Assembly (NCBI RefSeq): GCF_020179475.1
Contig: NZ_JAILXZ010000003.1
Span: forward strand, 62,001-126,000
Length of the DNA: 64,000 bases
DNA from: Novosphingobium huizhouense
Lineage (GTDB): Bacteria > Pseudomonadota > Alphaproteobacteria > Sphingomonadales > Sphingomonadaceae
Direction of reading: 5' to 3'
Numbering within the stretch: the stretch's first letter is position 1; every line of letters begins with the position of its first letter. Below the pieces are notes generated by a model, which saw nothing but the letters and a program-made list of their open reading frames with translations, ran no database searches and was not told the origin of the DNA. Positions 56,956-64,000 of the stretch are shown one piece after another. The translations under genes were made by a program, and so were the position numbers.

Positions 56956-57468
56956 ATGATTGCGCTGGCTCTCGGTCTCCTCGCCGTCTCATCGACTGCC
57001 TCGAAACAGTCGAGCACTCATATTGTGCGTACGGTGTGTGATGTACCGCCCGTCGAGTACGTTGGGGAATTACATAGCATATTGAGCCAAAGAGCTATCC
57101 AAGCGATCAATTTGGCGGCCGCATCTGATGGAAAGCTCACGGCCGAACTTAAACGCTTAATTGATCCCACAGCTTCTTTCTCATCTGGCAGCGGAGATGT
57201 AGGGCTTCCTCTTGCCAGCGGAGTGGCCGGAGCAATGGCGCTTGCACGCGAGATGAAAGCTGACACTTATAGATTTGCGGTGTGGGATGGCATTCCGACG
57301 CCAGTGGAGGATCGATGCGGGGAAGAGCAGATTGAGGTTGAGTTTATCGACACGCATAGTGACAGCTCCTTTCCTGTCACCTTCACGTTCTTGGGTGGCA
57401 AGATAGTAGCGGCTAAAGGGTGGCGTCGATTGTTTCATTCCGGACCTCTGAGGACTGAGCAACAATAG
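56956..57468 (+). CDS. Orphan secreted protein in lower-GC DNA
   Basis: 170 residues from ATG 56956 (frame open back to 56869). A probable signal peptide (MIALALGLLAVSSTASK) is followed by a soluble domain with two cysteines (TVCDVPP; DRCGEEQ). I recognise no family. Codon use and base composition differ visibly from all neighbours: many A/T-ending codons, and stretches such as TTACATAGCATATTGAGCC, against G/C-ending codons elsewhere. It sits between the transporter and a palindromic repeat, suggesting acquisition by transfer. Whether it is expressed is not known. Confidence 0.65.
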   Translation: MIALALGLLAVSSTASKQSSTHIVRTVCDVPPVEYVGELHSILSQRAIQAINLAAASDGKLTAELKRLIDPTASFSSGSGDVGLPLASGVAGAMALAREMKADTYRFAVWDGIPTPVEDRCGEEQIEVEFIDTHSDSSFPVTFTFLGGKIVAAKGWRRLFHSGPLRTEQQ

Positions 57469-57540
57469 CCCGGTTCCGCCTACGGCAGCTTCCCACCCAT
57501 TTCCCGCCGTTTTCGCGCCCGCTGGGCAACAAAAAACTCC

Positions 57541-57644
57541 CGTCGCCCCGTGCTCGACACGGGGCTTGGCTAACATCCACCCGGGTGAAATGCCAACGGC
57601 AGGTCGGTAGAAAAGCCCAGCCCCGTATCGAGCACGGGGCGACG
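57541..57644. repeat. 104-base REP/MITE-like palindrome
   Basis: Arms of about 27 bases: CGTCGCCCCGTGCTCGACAC at 57541 and its complement ending at 57644 (mismatches at one base and a small bulge). The centre has no coding sequence. It lies between the low-GC orphan and folC. Confidence 0.75.
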
Positions 57645-57685
57645 TGGGTGGTGTTGCTTGTGCAGCCTCGCCCGCGCGATCCCCG

Positions 57686-58993
57686 TCAGTCGGGCACTTC
57701 CTCGTTCAGGCGCAGCACTTCACCGGCGAGGTAGAGCGAGCCGGCGATGAGAACGTCGCCCTCGGGCGGGAGGGCGCGCAGCGCGGAGGCGACGTCGGGG
57801 AAGCTCTGCACCGGCAGCGCGCTGAACGGGGCGAAGTCTTCGGGGCTGTGCGCGTCGTGGCCGGGGGCGGGGACGATCGAGAGCGACAGGGCGTGGCTGC
57901 CCAGGGGGCGCAGCAGCGCGCCGGGGTCTTTCGCCTTGAGCATGCCCATGACGATGTGCACCGGCGGCTGCGCAGCGAGGTGGCGGGCGATGGCTTCGCC
58001 CGCGTCCGGGTTGTGGCCGCCATCGAGCCAGACGGTGCGGCCGGCGACGATGTCGGTCAGCGGGCCGTGGCCCAGACGCTGCAGGCGGGCGGGCCAGCGG
58101 GCGTCGACGATGCCCTTGGCCATGGCGGCATGGCCGACCTCGATCATGCTCTGGTGGCGCAGCATGGCGACGGCGAGCGCGGCGTTGTCGGCCTGGTGCG
58201 CGCCGGCGAGGGCGGGGAGGGGGAGCAGCAGTTCGCCGTTCGCGTCGCGGTAGTGGATCGCGCTGTCGGCGCGCGCGTCCCAGTCGCGGCCGCGCATGAC
58301 CACGCTCGCGCCGAGCTTCGCGGCGGTTTCCAGCACCGAGGCAGCGGCATTGGCGGGATAGGCTTGCGTGACCAGCGGCACGCCCGCCTTGGCGATGCTC
58401 GCCTTTTCGAACGCGATGCGGGCGAGCGGATCGGTAGGGACGCCGTCCTCTGGCGCGAGGAGGAAGGCTTCGTGGTCCATGCCCAGCGTCGCGATGCCGC
58501 AGGCGGCGGCGGTCCTGAGCACATTGGTGGCATCGAGCCGCCCGCCGAGCCCGGTCTCGATCACGCAGACGTCGGCGGGTTCGCGATGGAAGGCGAGGAA
58601 GGTGGCGACGGTGGTGACCTCGAAGAACGAGGGCGCGAGGTCCTCGCCCGCGTCGAGAACTTCCTTGAGGAGTTCGGCGAGCAGTTCGTCCGAGACGAGG
58701 CGTCCGGCGATGCGGATGCGTTCGTTGTAGCGGACGAGGTGCGGCTTGGTCGCGGCGTGGACCTTCAGCCCCTGCGCTTCGAGGATCGCGCGCAAGTAGG
58801 CGCAAGTCGAGCCTTTGCCGTTGGTGCCGGCGACGTGGAACACCGGCGGCAGCGCATCCTGCGGATTGCCGACGCGGGCGAGCAGGGCGCGCGACGTGTC
58901 GAGCCCGAGGCGCCCGGTCGGCAGCGAGAGCGCGCCGAGGCGGTCGAGCTGGGCCTGGACCGCCAGGTCATCGGAAATGGCGAAATCGCGCAA
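57686..58993 (-). CDS. folC: Bifunctional folylpolyglutamate / dihydrofolate synthase
   Basis: 435 residues from TTG 58993; no in-frame ATG is better placed, and GGAGGGG 4 bases upstream makes a strong ribosome site. P-loop FHVAGTNGKGSTCAYLRA, ETGLGGRLDATN, and WLDGGHNPDAGEA with the usual C-terminal domain. It adds glutamate to dihydropteroate and folates. Downstream of accD in the trpFBA-accD-folC order. Its ribosome site comes from a repeat element. Confidence 0.95.
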   Translation of the reverse strand: MRDFAISDDLAVQAQLDRLGALSLPTGRLGLDTSRALLARVGNPQDALPPVFHVAGTNGKGSTCAYLRAILEAQGLKVHAATKPHLVRYNERIRIAGRLVSDELLAELLKEVLDAGEDLAPSFFEVTTVATFLAFHREPADVCVIETGLGGRLDATNVLRTAAACGIATLGMDHEAFLLAPEDGVPTDPLARIAFEKASIAKAGVPLVTQAYPANAAASVLETAAKLGASVVMRGRDWDARADSAIHYRDANGELLLPLPALAGAHQADNAALAVAMLRHQSMIEVGHAAMAKGIVDARWPARLQRLGHGPLTDIVAGRTVWLDGGHNPDAGEAIARHLAAQPPVHIVMGMLKAKDPGALLRPLGSHALSLSIVPAPGHDAHSPEDFAPFSALPVQSFPDVASALRALPPEGDVLIAGSLYLAGEVLRLNEEVPD

Positions 58994-58997
58994 TCTA

Positions 58998-59130
58998 CCC
59001 CTCCGTCAGCGCTTCGCGCTGCCACCTCCCCATTTGTGCCCTGCAAAAATGGGGAGGACCTTTCTGGATCCTCCCTGTTTTGGCGAAGCCCAAACGGGGA
59101 GGGGGACCGTCCGCAGGACGGTGGAGGGGC
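58998..59130. repeat. 133-base palindromic repeat between accD and folC
   Basis: CCCCTCCGTCAGCGC at the left and ...GACGGTGGAGGGG at the right are imperfect inverted ends, each with a smaller hairpin inside (AGCGCTTCGCGCT; ACCGTCCGCAGGACGGT), and two more CTCC...GGAGG pairs in the middle. It starts five bases from the folC start codon and ends at the accD stop. Confidence 0.75.
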
Positions 59131-59979
59131 TCATGCCGCCTTGGCCGCCGTCAGATAGCCGATCGTCCTGGCGAGTGTTTCCTTGAGCGCGTGGCGGTGC
59201 ACGACCATGTCGAGCATGCCGTGATCGTGGAGGTACTCGGCGCGCTGGAAGCCTTCGGGCAGCTTTTCGCGGATGGTGTCCTGGATCACGCGCTGGCCGG
59301 CAAAGCCGATGAGCGCGCCGGGTTCGGCGATCTGGACGTCGCCGAGCATGGCGTAGCTGGCGGTGACGCCGCCGGTGGTGGGATCGGTCAGAATCACGAT
59401 ATAGGGCTGGCCTGCCGCGTGCAGCTTGGCGATGCCGACGGTGGTGCGCGGCATCTGCATCAGGCTGAGGATACCTTCCTGCATGCGCGCGCCGCCGGCA
59501 GCGGTGACCGCGACATAGGGGCACTTTTCCTTCACCGCGCGATCGATGCCGGCGAGGAAGGCGTTGCCCACGGCCATGCCCATCGAGCCGCCCATGAAGG
59601 CGAAGTCCTGCACGCCGACCACGGCCTTGTGCCCTTCGATCGTGCCGAAGGCGTTGGTCATCGCATCAGGATGCGGGTTGGCGGCCTTGGCGGCCTTCAG
59701 GCGGTCGGTGTACTTCTTGCTGTCGCGGAACTTGAGCGGGTCTTCCTTGACCTTGGGCGCGGGCAGCAGCTCGAAGCCGGGATCGAGCAATTGCGCAAGG
59801 CGCGCGTCGGCGCCGATGCGGCCGTGATGCTCGCAGCGCGGGCAGACCGAGAGGTTGTCTTCGTATTCCTTGGTAAACAGCATCTCGCTGCACGAAGGGC
59901 ACTTGATCCACAGGTTGTCGGGGGTGTCGCGCTTGGGCGTGAAGGGAAGCGCGTTGCGGACGCGGGTTAGCCAGCTCAT
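59131..59979 (-). CDS. accD: Acetyl-CoA carboxylase carboxyltransferase, beta subunit
   Basis: 282 residues. N-terminal zinc ribbon C27-xx-C30 ... C46-xx-C49 (CPSC, CPRC) and a crotonase-fold carboxyltransferase domain with GGSMGMAVG and [10 protein letters not shown]. With AccA it transfers CO2 from biotin to acetyl-CoA in fatty-acid synthesis. Its ATG overlaps the trpA stop by four bases. Confidence 0.97.
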   Translation of the reverse strand: MSWLTRVRNALPFTPKRDTPDNLWIKCPSCSEMLFTKEYEDNLSVCPRCEHHGRIGADARLAQLLDPGFELLPAPKVKEDPLKFRDSKKYTDRLKAAKAANPHPDAMTNAFGTIEGHKAVVGVQDFAFMGGSMGMAVGNAFLAGIDRAVKEKCPYVAVTAAGGARMQEGILSLMQMPRTTVGIAKLHAAGQPYIVILTDPTTGGVTASYAMLGDVQIAEPGALIGFAGQRVIQDTIREKLPEGFQRAEYLHDHGMLDMVVHRHALKETLARTIGYLTAAKAA

Positions 59980-60779
59980 GCCATTTCCTTTCGCGCCGAA
60001 TGCACGGCCTGGGCAAGCGCGGAAACGAGCTTGCGCACAGGTTCGGCGGCGTTGGCGCCGTGTTCGGCGATCAGATCAACGAGGGCCGAGCCGACGACGA
60101 CGCCATCGGCGACGCGGGCGATCGGGCCGGCCTGTTCCGGCGTGCGCACGCCGAAGCCGACCGCGACGGGAATTTCGGCGTGAGCCTTCAGCCGCTGCAT
60201 CGCCTGCTCGATGGAATCGAGCGCGGCGGACTGCTTGCCGGTGATGCCCGCGACGGAGACGTAGTAGAGAAAGCCCGACGAGCCTTCGAGCACGGCAGGC
60301 AGGCGGGCGTCGTCGGTGGTCGGCGTGGCGAGGCGGATCGGCGCAATGCCCTTGGCGCGCAGCGCGGGGCCGAGCTCGGGATCTTCCTCGGGCGGGATGT
60401 CGACGCAGATCACGCCATCGACGCCGGCCTTGGCGCAGGCGTCTGCGAACCATTCGGGTCCGCGGATGGTCATCGGGTTGGCATAGCCCATCAGCACCAG
60501 CGGCACGTCGGGATGGCGGGCGCGGAAGTCGGTCGCGATCCGCAGGATGTCGGCGGTCGTGGTGCCCGCGCCGAGGCTGCGCAGGTTGGCGAGCTGGATC
60601 GCCGGACCGTCGGCCATCGGATCGGTGAAGGGCATGCCCAGTTCGATCACGTCGGCGCCGCCTTCGACCAGCGCGTCGAGGATCGCGGGCGTAGCGTCTG
60701 GCGTCGGGTCACCAGCAGTGACGAAGCAGACGAGGGCGGGATGGCCCTTGGCGAAGGCGGAGGAGAGGCGGTTGGTCAT
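59976..60779 (-). CDS. trpA: Tryptophan synthase alpha chain
   Basis: 267 residues from ATG 60779 ([19 protein letters not shown]); the longer frame upstream adds non-conserved sequence. Catalytic Glu and Asp lie in [19 protein letters not shown]; later [12 protein letters not shown] and [11 protein letters not shown]. It splits indole-3-glycerol phosphate to indole, channelled to TrpB. Coupled to accD by overlap. A small gene lies between it and trpB. Confidence 0.97.
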   Translation of the reverse strand: MTNRLSSAFAKGHPALVCFVTAGDPTPDATPAILDALVEGGADVIELGMPFTDPMADGPAIQLANLRSLGAGTTTADILRIATDFRARHPDVPLVLMGYANPMTIRGPEWFADACAKAGVDGVICVDIPPEEDPELGPALRAKGIAPIRLATPTTDDARLPAVLEGSSGFLYYVSVAGITGKQSAALDSIEQAMQRLKAHAEIPVAVGFGVRTPEQAGPIARVADGVVVGSALVDLIAEHGANAAEPVRKLVSALAQAVHSARKEMA

Positions 60780-60888
60780 TCTTGCTGTCTTGTCCGGCGA
60801 GCATGGGCGCAATGGCAGGCCGATACAGCTTTCGCAGCGCGCCGCAAATAGATCGGCTGGAATTCTGCGGCCCTGCTGACGCTTTCGC

Positions 60889-61119
60889 CTACTTGAGCGA
60901 AATGAGGACGCCCATGATCGAGCAGGCCAGCGCGATGATCGCCGACATCATGATGCCGATCTTGATCGTCTGCTTGTCGAGCGCCGCAACGAGTTGTTCC
61001 TGGGTCACGAGTCCGTTCGTCCCGTCGGTGATTTCGCCAGCAATAGCCTCGGCCTGCTTGCGCGGCAATCCTGCCGCTTCGAGGGGCTGGGCCGCAGCAA
61101 GGGGATTGTAGGCGTTCAC
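60889..61119 (-). CDS. Small CCDC90/DUF1640-like membrane protein
   Basis: 76 residues from GTG 61119 (a TTG at 61161 would add 14). Beginning NAYNPLAAAQPLEAAGLPRKQ, with the pattern 'LEAAGL..xQAEAI ... LVTQEQLVAAL' followed by one transmembrane helix (IKIGIMMSAIIALACSIMGVL), it resembles the short CCDC90/DUF1640 proteins, whose eukaryotic relatives include MCUR1. Function in bacteria unknown. No strong ribosome site is visible for either start. It sits between trpB and trpA on the same strand. Confidence 0.7.
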   Translation of the reverse strand: MNAYNPLAAAQPLEAAGLPRKQAEAIAGEITDGTNGLVTQEQLVAALDKQTIKIGIMMSAIIALACSIMGVLISLK

Positions 61120-61180
61120 GGGGGCATTCTTACGGGAAAGCGCCGAGCTAGGCACGCGCAAATCGCGCCGCTTTGGCGCC

Positions 61181-62395
61181 CTAGATCTTCACCCCCAGAT
61201 GCTCGGCCACCGAGAAGATGTCCTTGTCGCCGCGGCCGCAAAGGTTGGCGAGGATGATGGTGTCCTTGGGCAGCGTCGGCGCGACCTTGGCCACGGCGGC
61301 GATGGCGTGGCTGGGTTCGAGCGCGGGGATGATGCCTTCGGTGCGGCAGAGCAGCTGGAAGGCGTCCAAGGCTTCCTTGTCGGTGACCGAGGTGTAATCG
61401 ACGCGGCCCACTTCCTTGAGCCAGGCGTGCTCCGGCCCGATACCGGGGTAGTCGAGCCCGGCCGAGATCGAATGGCCTTCGGTGATCTGGCCGTCCTCGT
61501 CCTGCAGCAGGTAGGTCTTGTTGCCGTGGAGGATGCCGGGACGGCCACCGGCGAGCGACGCGGCGTGTTCCTTGTCGAGACCGTGGCCCGCGGCTTCAAC
61601 GCCGAGCATCTTGACGCTGCTGTCGTCCAAGAAGGGGTGGAACAGGCCGATGGCGTTGCTGCCGCCGCCGATCGCGGCGACCAGCAGGTCGGGCAGGCGG
61701 CCGGTGCGGGAAAGCAGCTGTTCGCGCGCTTCGCGCCCGATCACGCTCTGGAAATCGCGGACCAGCTCGGGATAGGGGTGCGGGCCGGCGGCGGTGCCGA
61801 TGATGTAGAACGTGTTGTGGACGTTCGCGACCCAATCACGCAGCGCCTCGTTCATCGCGTCCTTGAGCGTGCCGGCGCCCGCCGTGACCGGCACGACTTC
61901 GGCGCCCAGCAGCTTCATGCGGAACACGTTGGGCTGCTGGCGGGCGACGTCGGTCGCGCCCATGAAGATGGTGCAGGGCAGGCCGAAGCGCGCACAGACC
62001 GTGGCGGTGGCGACGCCGTGCTGGCCGGCGCCGGTTTCGGCGATGATGCGCGTCTTGCCCATGCGCATGGCGAGCAGGATCTGGCCGACGCAATTGTTGA
62101 TCTTGTGCGCGCCGGTGTGGTTCAGCTCGTCGCGCTTGAACCAGATCTGCGCGCCGCCCAGTTCGGCGGTGAGGCGCGGCGCGAAATAGAGCGGACTCGG
62201 GCGGCCGACATAATGCTCGAGCAGGTCGTCGAACTCGGCGTGGAAGGCGGGATCGGCCTTGGCCGTGCGGTACTCCGCCTCGAGATCGAGGATCAGCGGC
62301 ATCAGCGTTTCCGCGACGTAGCGGCCACCGAACTGGCCGAAGTGGCCGCGCTCGTCGGGCAGGGTGCGGAAGCTGTTGGGCATCGTCTGGGTCAT
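61181..62395 (-). CDS. trpB: Tryptophan synthase beta chain
   Basis: 404 residues from ATG 62395. PLP lysine K98 in [10 protein letters not shown]; also [27 protein letters not shown], and the phosphate loop GGGSNAIG. It condenses indole with serine. Full length. Followed by the small CCDC90-like gene then trpA. trpF lies upstream on the same strand, but a plus-strand membrane-protein gene separates them, so the usual trpFB operon is split. Confidence 0.98.
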   Translation of the reverse strand: MTQTMPNSFRTLPDERGHFGQFGGRYVAETLMPLILDLEAEYRTAKADPAFHAEFDDLLEHYVGRPSPLYFAPRLTAELGGAQIWFKRDELNHTGAHKINNCVGQILLAMRMGKTRIIAETGAGQHGVATATVCARFGLPCTIFMGATDVARQQPNVFRMKLLGAEVVPVTAGAGTLKDAMNEALRDWVANVHNTFYIIGTAAGPHPYPELVRDFQSVIGREAREQLLSRTGRLPDLLVAAIGGGSNAIGLFHPFLDDSSVKMLGVEAAGHGLDKEHAASLAGGRPGILHGNKTYLLQDEDGQITEGHSISAGLDYPGIGPEHAWLKEVGRVDYTSVTDKEALDAFQLLCRTEGIIPALEPSHAIAAVAKVAPTLPKDTIILANLCGRGDKDIFSVAEHLGVKI

Positions 62396-62756
62396 GGCTC
62401 GGGCGTTGGCAGAGTGGGCTGCGAATGTCCAGTTTGCAGCCCTCGGGGGCACGGCGAGGGGCCGGCGCAAATTTCAAACCATTCAGGTTCGTTCATCTTG
62501 CTGCAATGCGGCGTGGCTAGGGAGGCGGCGTTACGTCGTGGAAGGCGGTTCCGGCAACGGGGCCGTCTTTCTGCGTGTCTGGGCGATTACTGCTAAATAC
62601 TGGCAGTTACTGTCGAAACCTGCTGTTGTATTTATAGCACAACCGCAGTTTTATTGCAGTTTCTTTGCAATGCGAGGGTTGCTCCCTCGTCTCGCCGCTC
62701 CTAGCTCACGCCTCGCCCCCAAGCAAGAAGGGGCTTGTGTTTCAGGAGTTTACATT
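62396..62756 (+). promoter_or_regulatory. 361-base intergenic region: trpB and barrel-protein promoters
   Basis: No gene seen. The segment 62585-62670 is much more A/T-rich than the surroundings. A candidate plus-strand promoter is TTGTAT (62626-62631), 17 bases, TTTTAT (62649-62654). A hairpin CGAGGG-TTGCT-CCCTCG (62673-62689) would lie in the 5' leader, and CAGGAG (62743-62748) is the ribosome site for the barrel gene. The trpB promoter must lie in the left part; I cannot place it. Confidence 0.4.
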
Positions 62757-63215
62757 ATGCGTACGATCCTTCTCGCAGCTGCGGCATCGCTTGCCGCCGC
62801 CACCCCCGCGCTTGCCAACGAAGCCCGCGTCGAAGCGCGCGGCGGCGTCGTGTGGAGCCAGGGTGACAGCGAAGCGATCGCCGGCATCGCCGCCGGTTAC
62901 GACTACGACCTCGGCTCGGCCGCGTTCGTCGGCGCCGAAGTCTCGGCCGACAAGATCCTCACCGATGGCACCCGCGTGACCTTCGGCTTCAACGGCCGCG
63001 GCGGCGCCAAGCTCGGCGACAACGGCAAGCTGTATGTGGTCGGTGGCTACAACACCAAGAACTGCGAGTTCTGCGACGGCACCTGGACGCTCGGCGCCGG
63101 TTACCAGCACGCGTTCGGCAACCTCTACGGCAAGGTCGAATACCGCCACTTCTTCGTCAAGGACGGCCTGCCCGACTTCGACGCGGTGGCCGTGGGCCTC
63201 GGCACCAAGTTCTGA
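62757..63215 (+). CDS. Small outer-membrane beta-barrel protein
   Basis: 152 residues from ATG 62757 with CAGGAG upstream. Signal peptide MRTILLAAAASLAAATPALA is followed by alternating strands (ARVEARGGVVWSQ, AAFVGAEVSADK, RVTFGFNGRGGAKL, KLYVVGGYNTK, YGKVEYRHFF) and a C-terminal aromatic residue (GLGTKF), features of an eight-stranded OmpA/OmpW-type barrel. One CEFC pair may form a disulphide. Role unknown. A strong terminator follows; it splits the trpF-trpB pair. Confidence 0.85.
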   Translation: MRTILLAAAASLAAATPALANEARVEARGGVVWSQGDSEAIAGIAAGYDYDLGSAAFVGAEVSADKILTDGTRVTFGFNGRGGAKLGDNGKLYVVGGYNTKNCEFCDGTWTLGAGYQHAFGNLYGKVEYRHFFVKDGLPDFDAVAVGLGTKF

Positions 63216-63250
63216 TCCGGGCGGCTTCGCGCCGCTCCGTCAGGATCGAT

Positions 63251-63281
63251 GGGCGGTCTCCTGCGGGAGGCCGCCCTTTTT
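63251..63281 (+). terminator. Rho-independent terminator after the barrel gene
   Basis: GGGCGGTCTCC (63251-63261) pairs with GGAGGCCGCCC (63266-63276, one G-T pair) around TGCG, followed by TTTTT. It also lies just after the convergent trpF stop, but lacks an A-run for that strand. Confidence 0.85.
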
Positions 63282-63290
63282 CTTGTGCGG

Positions 63291-63950
63291 TCAGGCGCTG
63301 CGAACCGCTGCGGCGAAGGCGGCGATGCGGCTCTCGTCCTTGACTCCCGGCGCGCTTTCCACGCCCGAGGAGACATCGACCAGCGGCGCGCCGGTCTCGC
63401 GGATCGCGTGCGCGACGTTGTCCGGCGACAGGCCGCCGGCAAGGCCCCAGGCGAAGGGGGCGCGGTAGCCGGCCAGCAGGCTCCAGTCGAAGACGAGGCC
63501 GAGCCCGCCGGGCAGGTCCGCGCCCTTAGGCGCCTTCGCGTCGAACAATACGAGATCGGCGGCCCCGGCATAGCGCGCGGCGCCCTCGATGTCGGCACGG
63601 GCCGCAACCGAAATCGCCTTCCACACCGGCAGGCCGAGCCGCGCGCGCAAGGCGGCGACGCGCTCGGGGCTTTCCGCGCCGTGCAACTGGACGGCATCGA
63701 GGCGCGCGGCGGCGACGGCTTCGGCGATGGTGGCGTCGTCGGCGTCGACGAACAGCCCGACCGCCCTGGCGCGGCCGGCGAGGCGCGCGCCGAGCGCGGC
63801 AGCATCGCGCAGGGCAAGGTTGCGCGGGCTCCTGGCGAAGAACACGAAGCCGAGGTAGTCGGCGCGGTGGCGCACGGCGGCGTCGAGCGCCGCCGGGGTG
63901 TTGACTCCGCAGATCTTCATTTGGGCAGAGGGGCGTGCAGGCGTGCTCAT
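63291..63950 (-). CDS. trpF: Phosphoribosylanthranilate isomerase
   Basis: 219 residues from ATG 63950; ATG 63920 (MKICGV) begins the conserved part and GTG 63980 is also in frame, so the start is uncertain. Motifs: KICGV with the catalytic Cys, GFVFFARSPRNL, VGLFVDADD, VQLHGAESPE and LAGGLSPDNV. It performs the Amadori step of tryptophan synthesis. With trpC, trpD, trpG, trpE, trpA and trpB here, the pathway is complete in this window. Confidence 0.93.
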   Translation of the reverse strand: MSTPARPSAQMKICGVNTPAALDAAVRHRADYLGFVFFARSPRNLALRDAAALGARLAGRARAVGLFVDADDATIAEAVAAARLDAVQLHGAESPERVAALRARLGLPVWKAISVAARADIEGAARYAGAADLVLFDAKAPKGADLPGGLGLVFDWSLLAGYRAPFAWGLAGGLSPDNVAHAIRETGAPLVDVSSGVESAPGVKDESRIAAFAAAVRSA

Positions 63951-64000
63951 GCGCGCAGCCGATAGGACGGCGGCGCGCACGAGGTCAATCGGCCCGGCCG

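Overview
The window is 64 kb of GC-rich chromosome from an alphaproteobacterium, most likely a sphingomonad (Novosphingobium/Sphingomonas type). The evidence is the GAAC-N7-GAAC (alphaproteobacterial) LexA boxes, the imuA-imuB-dnaE2 mutasome, the trpF-trpB-trpA-accD-folC and ppiD-trpEGDC / moaC-moeA-lexA gene orders, and a PrsK/PrsR pair of the XrtA (PEP-CTERM) type. The genus is an inference. I see no tRNA, rRNA, CRISPR array, integrase or transposase gene.

Layout. 0-4.6 kb: 3' part of dnaK, then dnaJ, convergent with a large patatin-like lipase. 4.7-11.7 kb: a small membrane protein, then an exopolysaccharide regulatory cluster (TIGR03013-type sugar transferase, PrsK kinase, PrsR sigma-54 activator, TPR protein). 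11.7-17.2 kb: metabolic and transport genes (CoA-transferase family III/racemase, DUF475 membrane protein, panB, APC permease, general stress flavin-fold protein). 17.3-27.1 kb: an SOS mutagenesis and repair island, with imuA-imuB behind one LexA box and a radical-SAM gene, a DUF4130-UdgX fusion and dnaE2 behind a second LexA box, split by a convergent alpha/beta hydrolase. 27.1-34.2 kb: GNAT gene, a large coiled-coil membrane protein, and a divergent run of a membrane protein with a nucleotidyltransferase-like N-terminus, a DUF2336 protein and a histidine-kinase-like protein without its phosphoacceptor histidine. 34.2-42.1 kb: gltA (with a duplicated tail fragment beside it), gltX, comEC, lexA (third LexA box), moeA, moaC. 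42.3-44.4 kb: a small set of accessory genes between repeats. 44.5-50.6 kb: ppiD-trpE-trpG-trpD-trpC. 50.8-57.5 kb: tpiA, secG, pyrG, a Rieske oxygenase, an AmpG-like MFS transporter and a lower-GC orphan. 57.7-64 kb: trpF-trpB-(small CCDC90-like protein)-trpA-accD-folC with a small outer-membrane beta-barrel gene opposite.

How the parts fit. All seven trp genes are here in two loci, giving the complete chorismate-to-tryptophan branch. LexA sits in the same window as two of its likely target operons. The most interesting unit is the second SOS operon. It joins a putative DNA-repair radical-SAM enzyme that ends in a beta-clamp-like peptide (QLELF), a UdgX-type uracil-DNA crosslinking glycosylase fused to DUF4130, and the error-prone polymerase DnaE2, by start/stop overlap or short spacing. 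The dnaE2 gene also carries a nested palindromic repeat inserted in frame. Related palindromes occur at 44.4 and 45.4 kb, and a different repeat lies directly upstream of folC and probably supplies its Shine-Dalgarno sequence.
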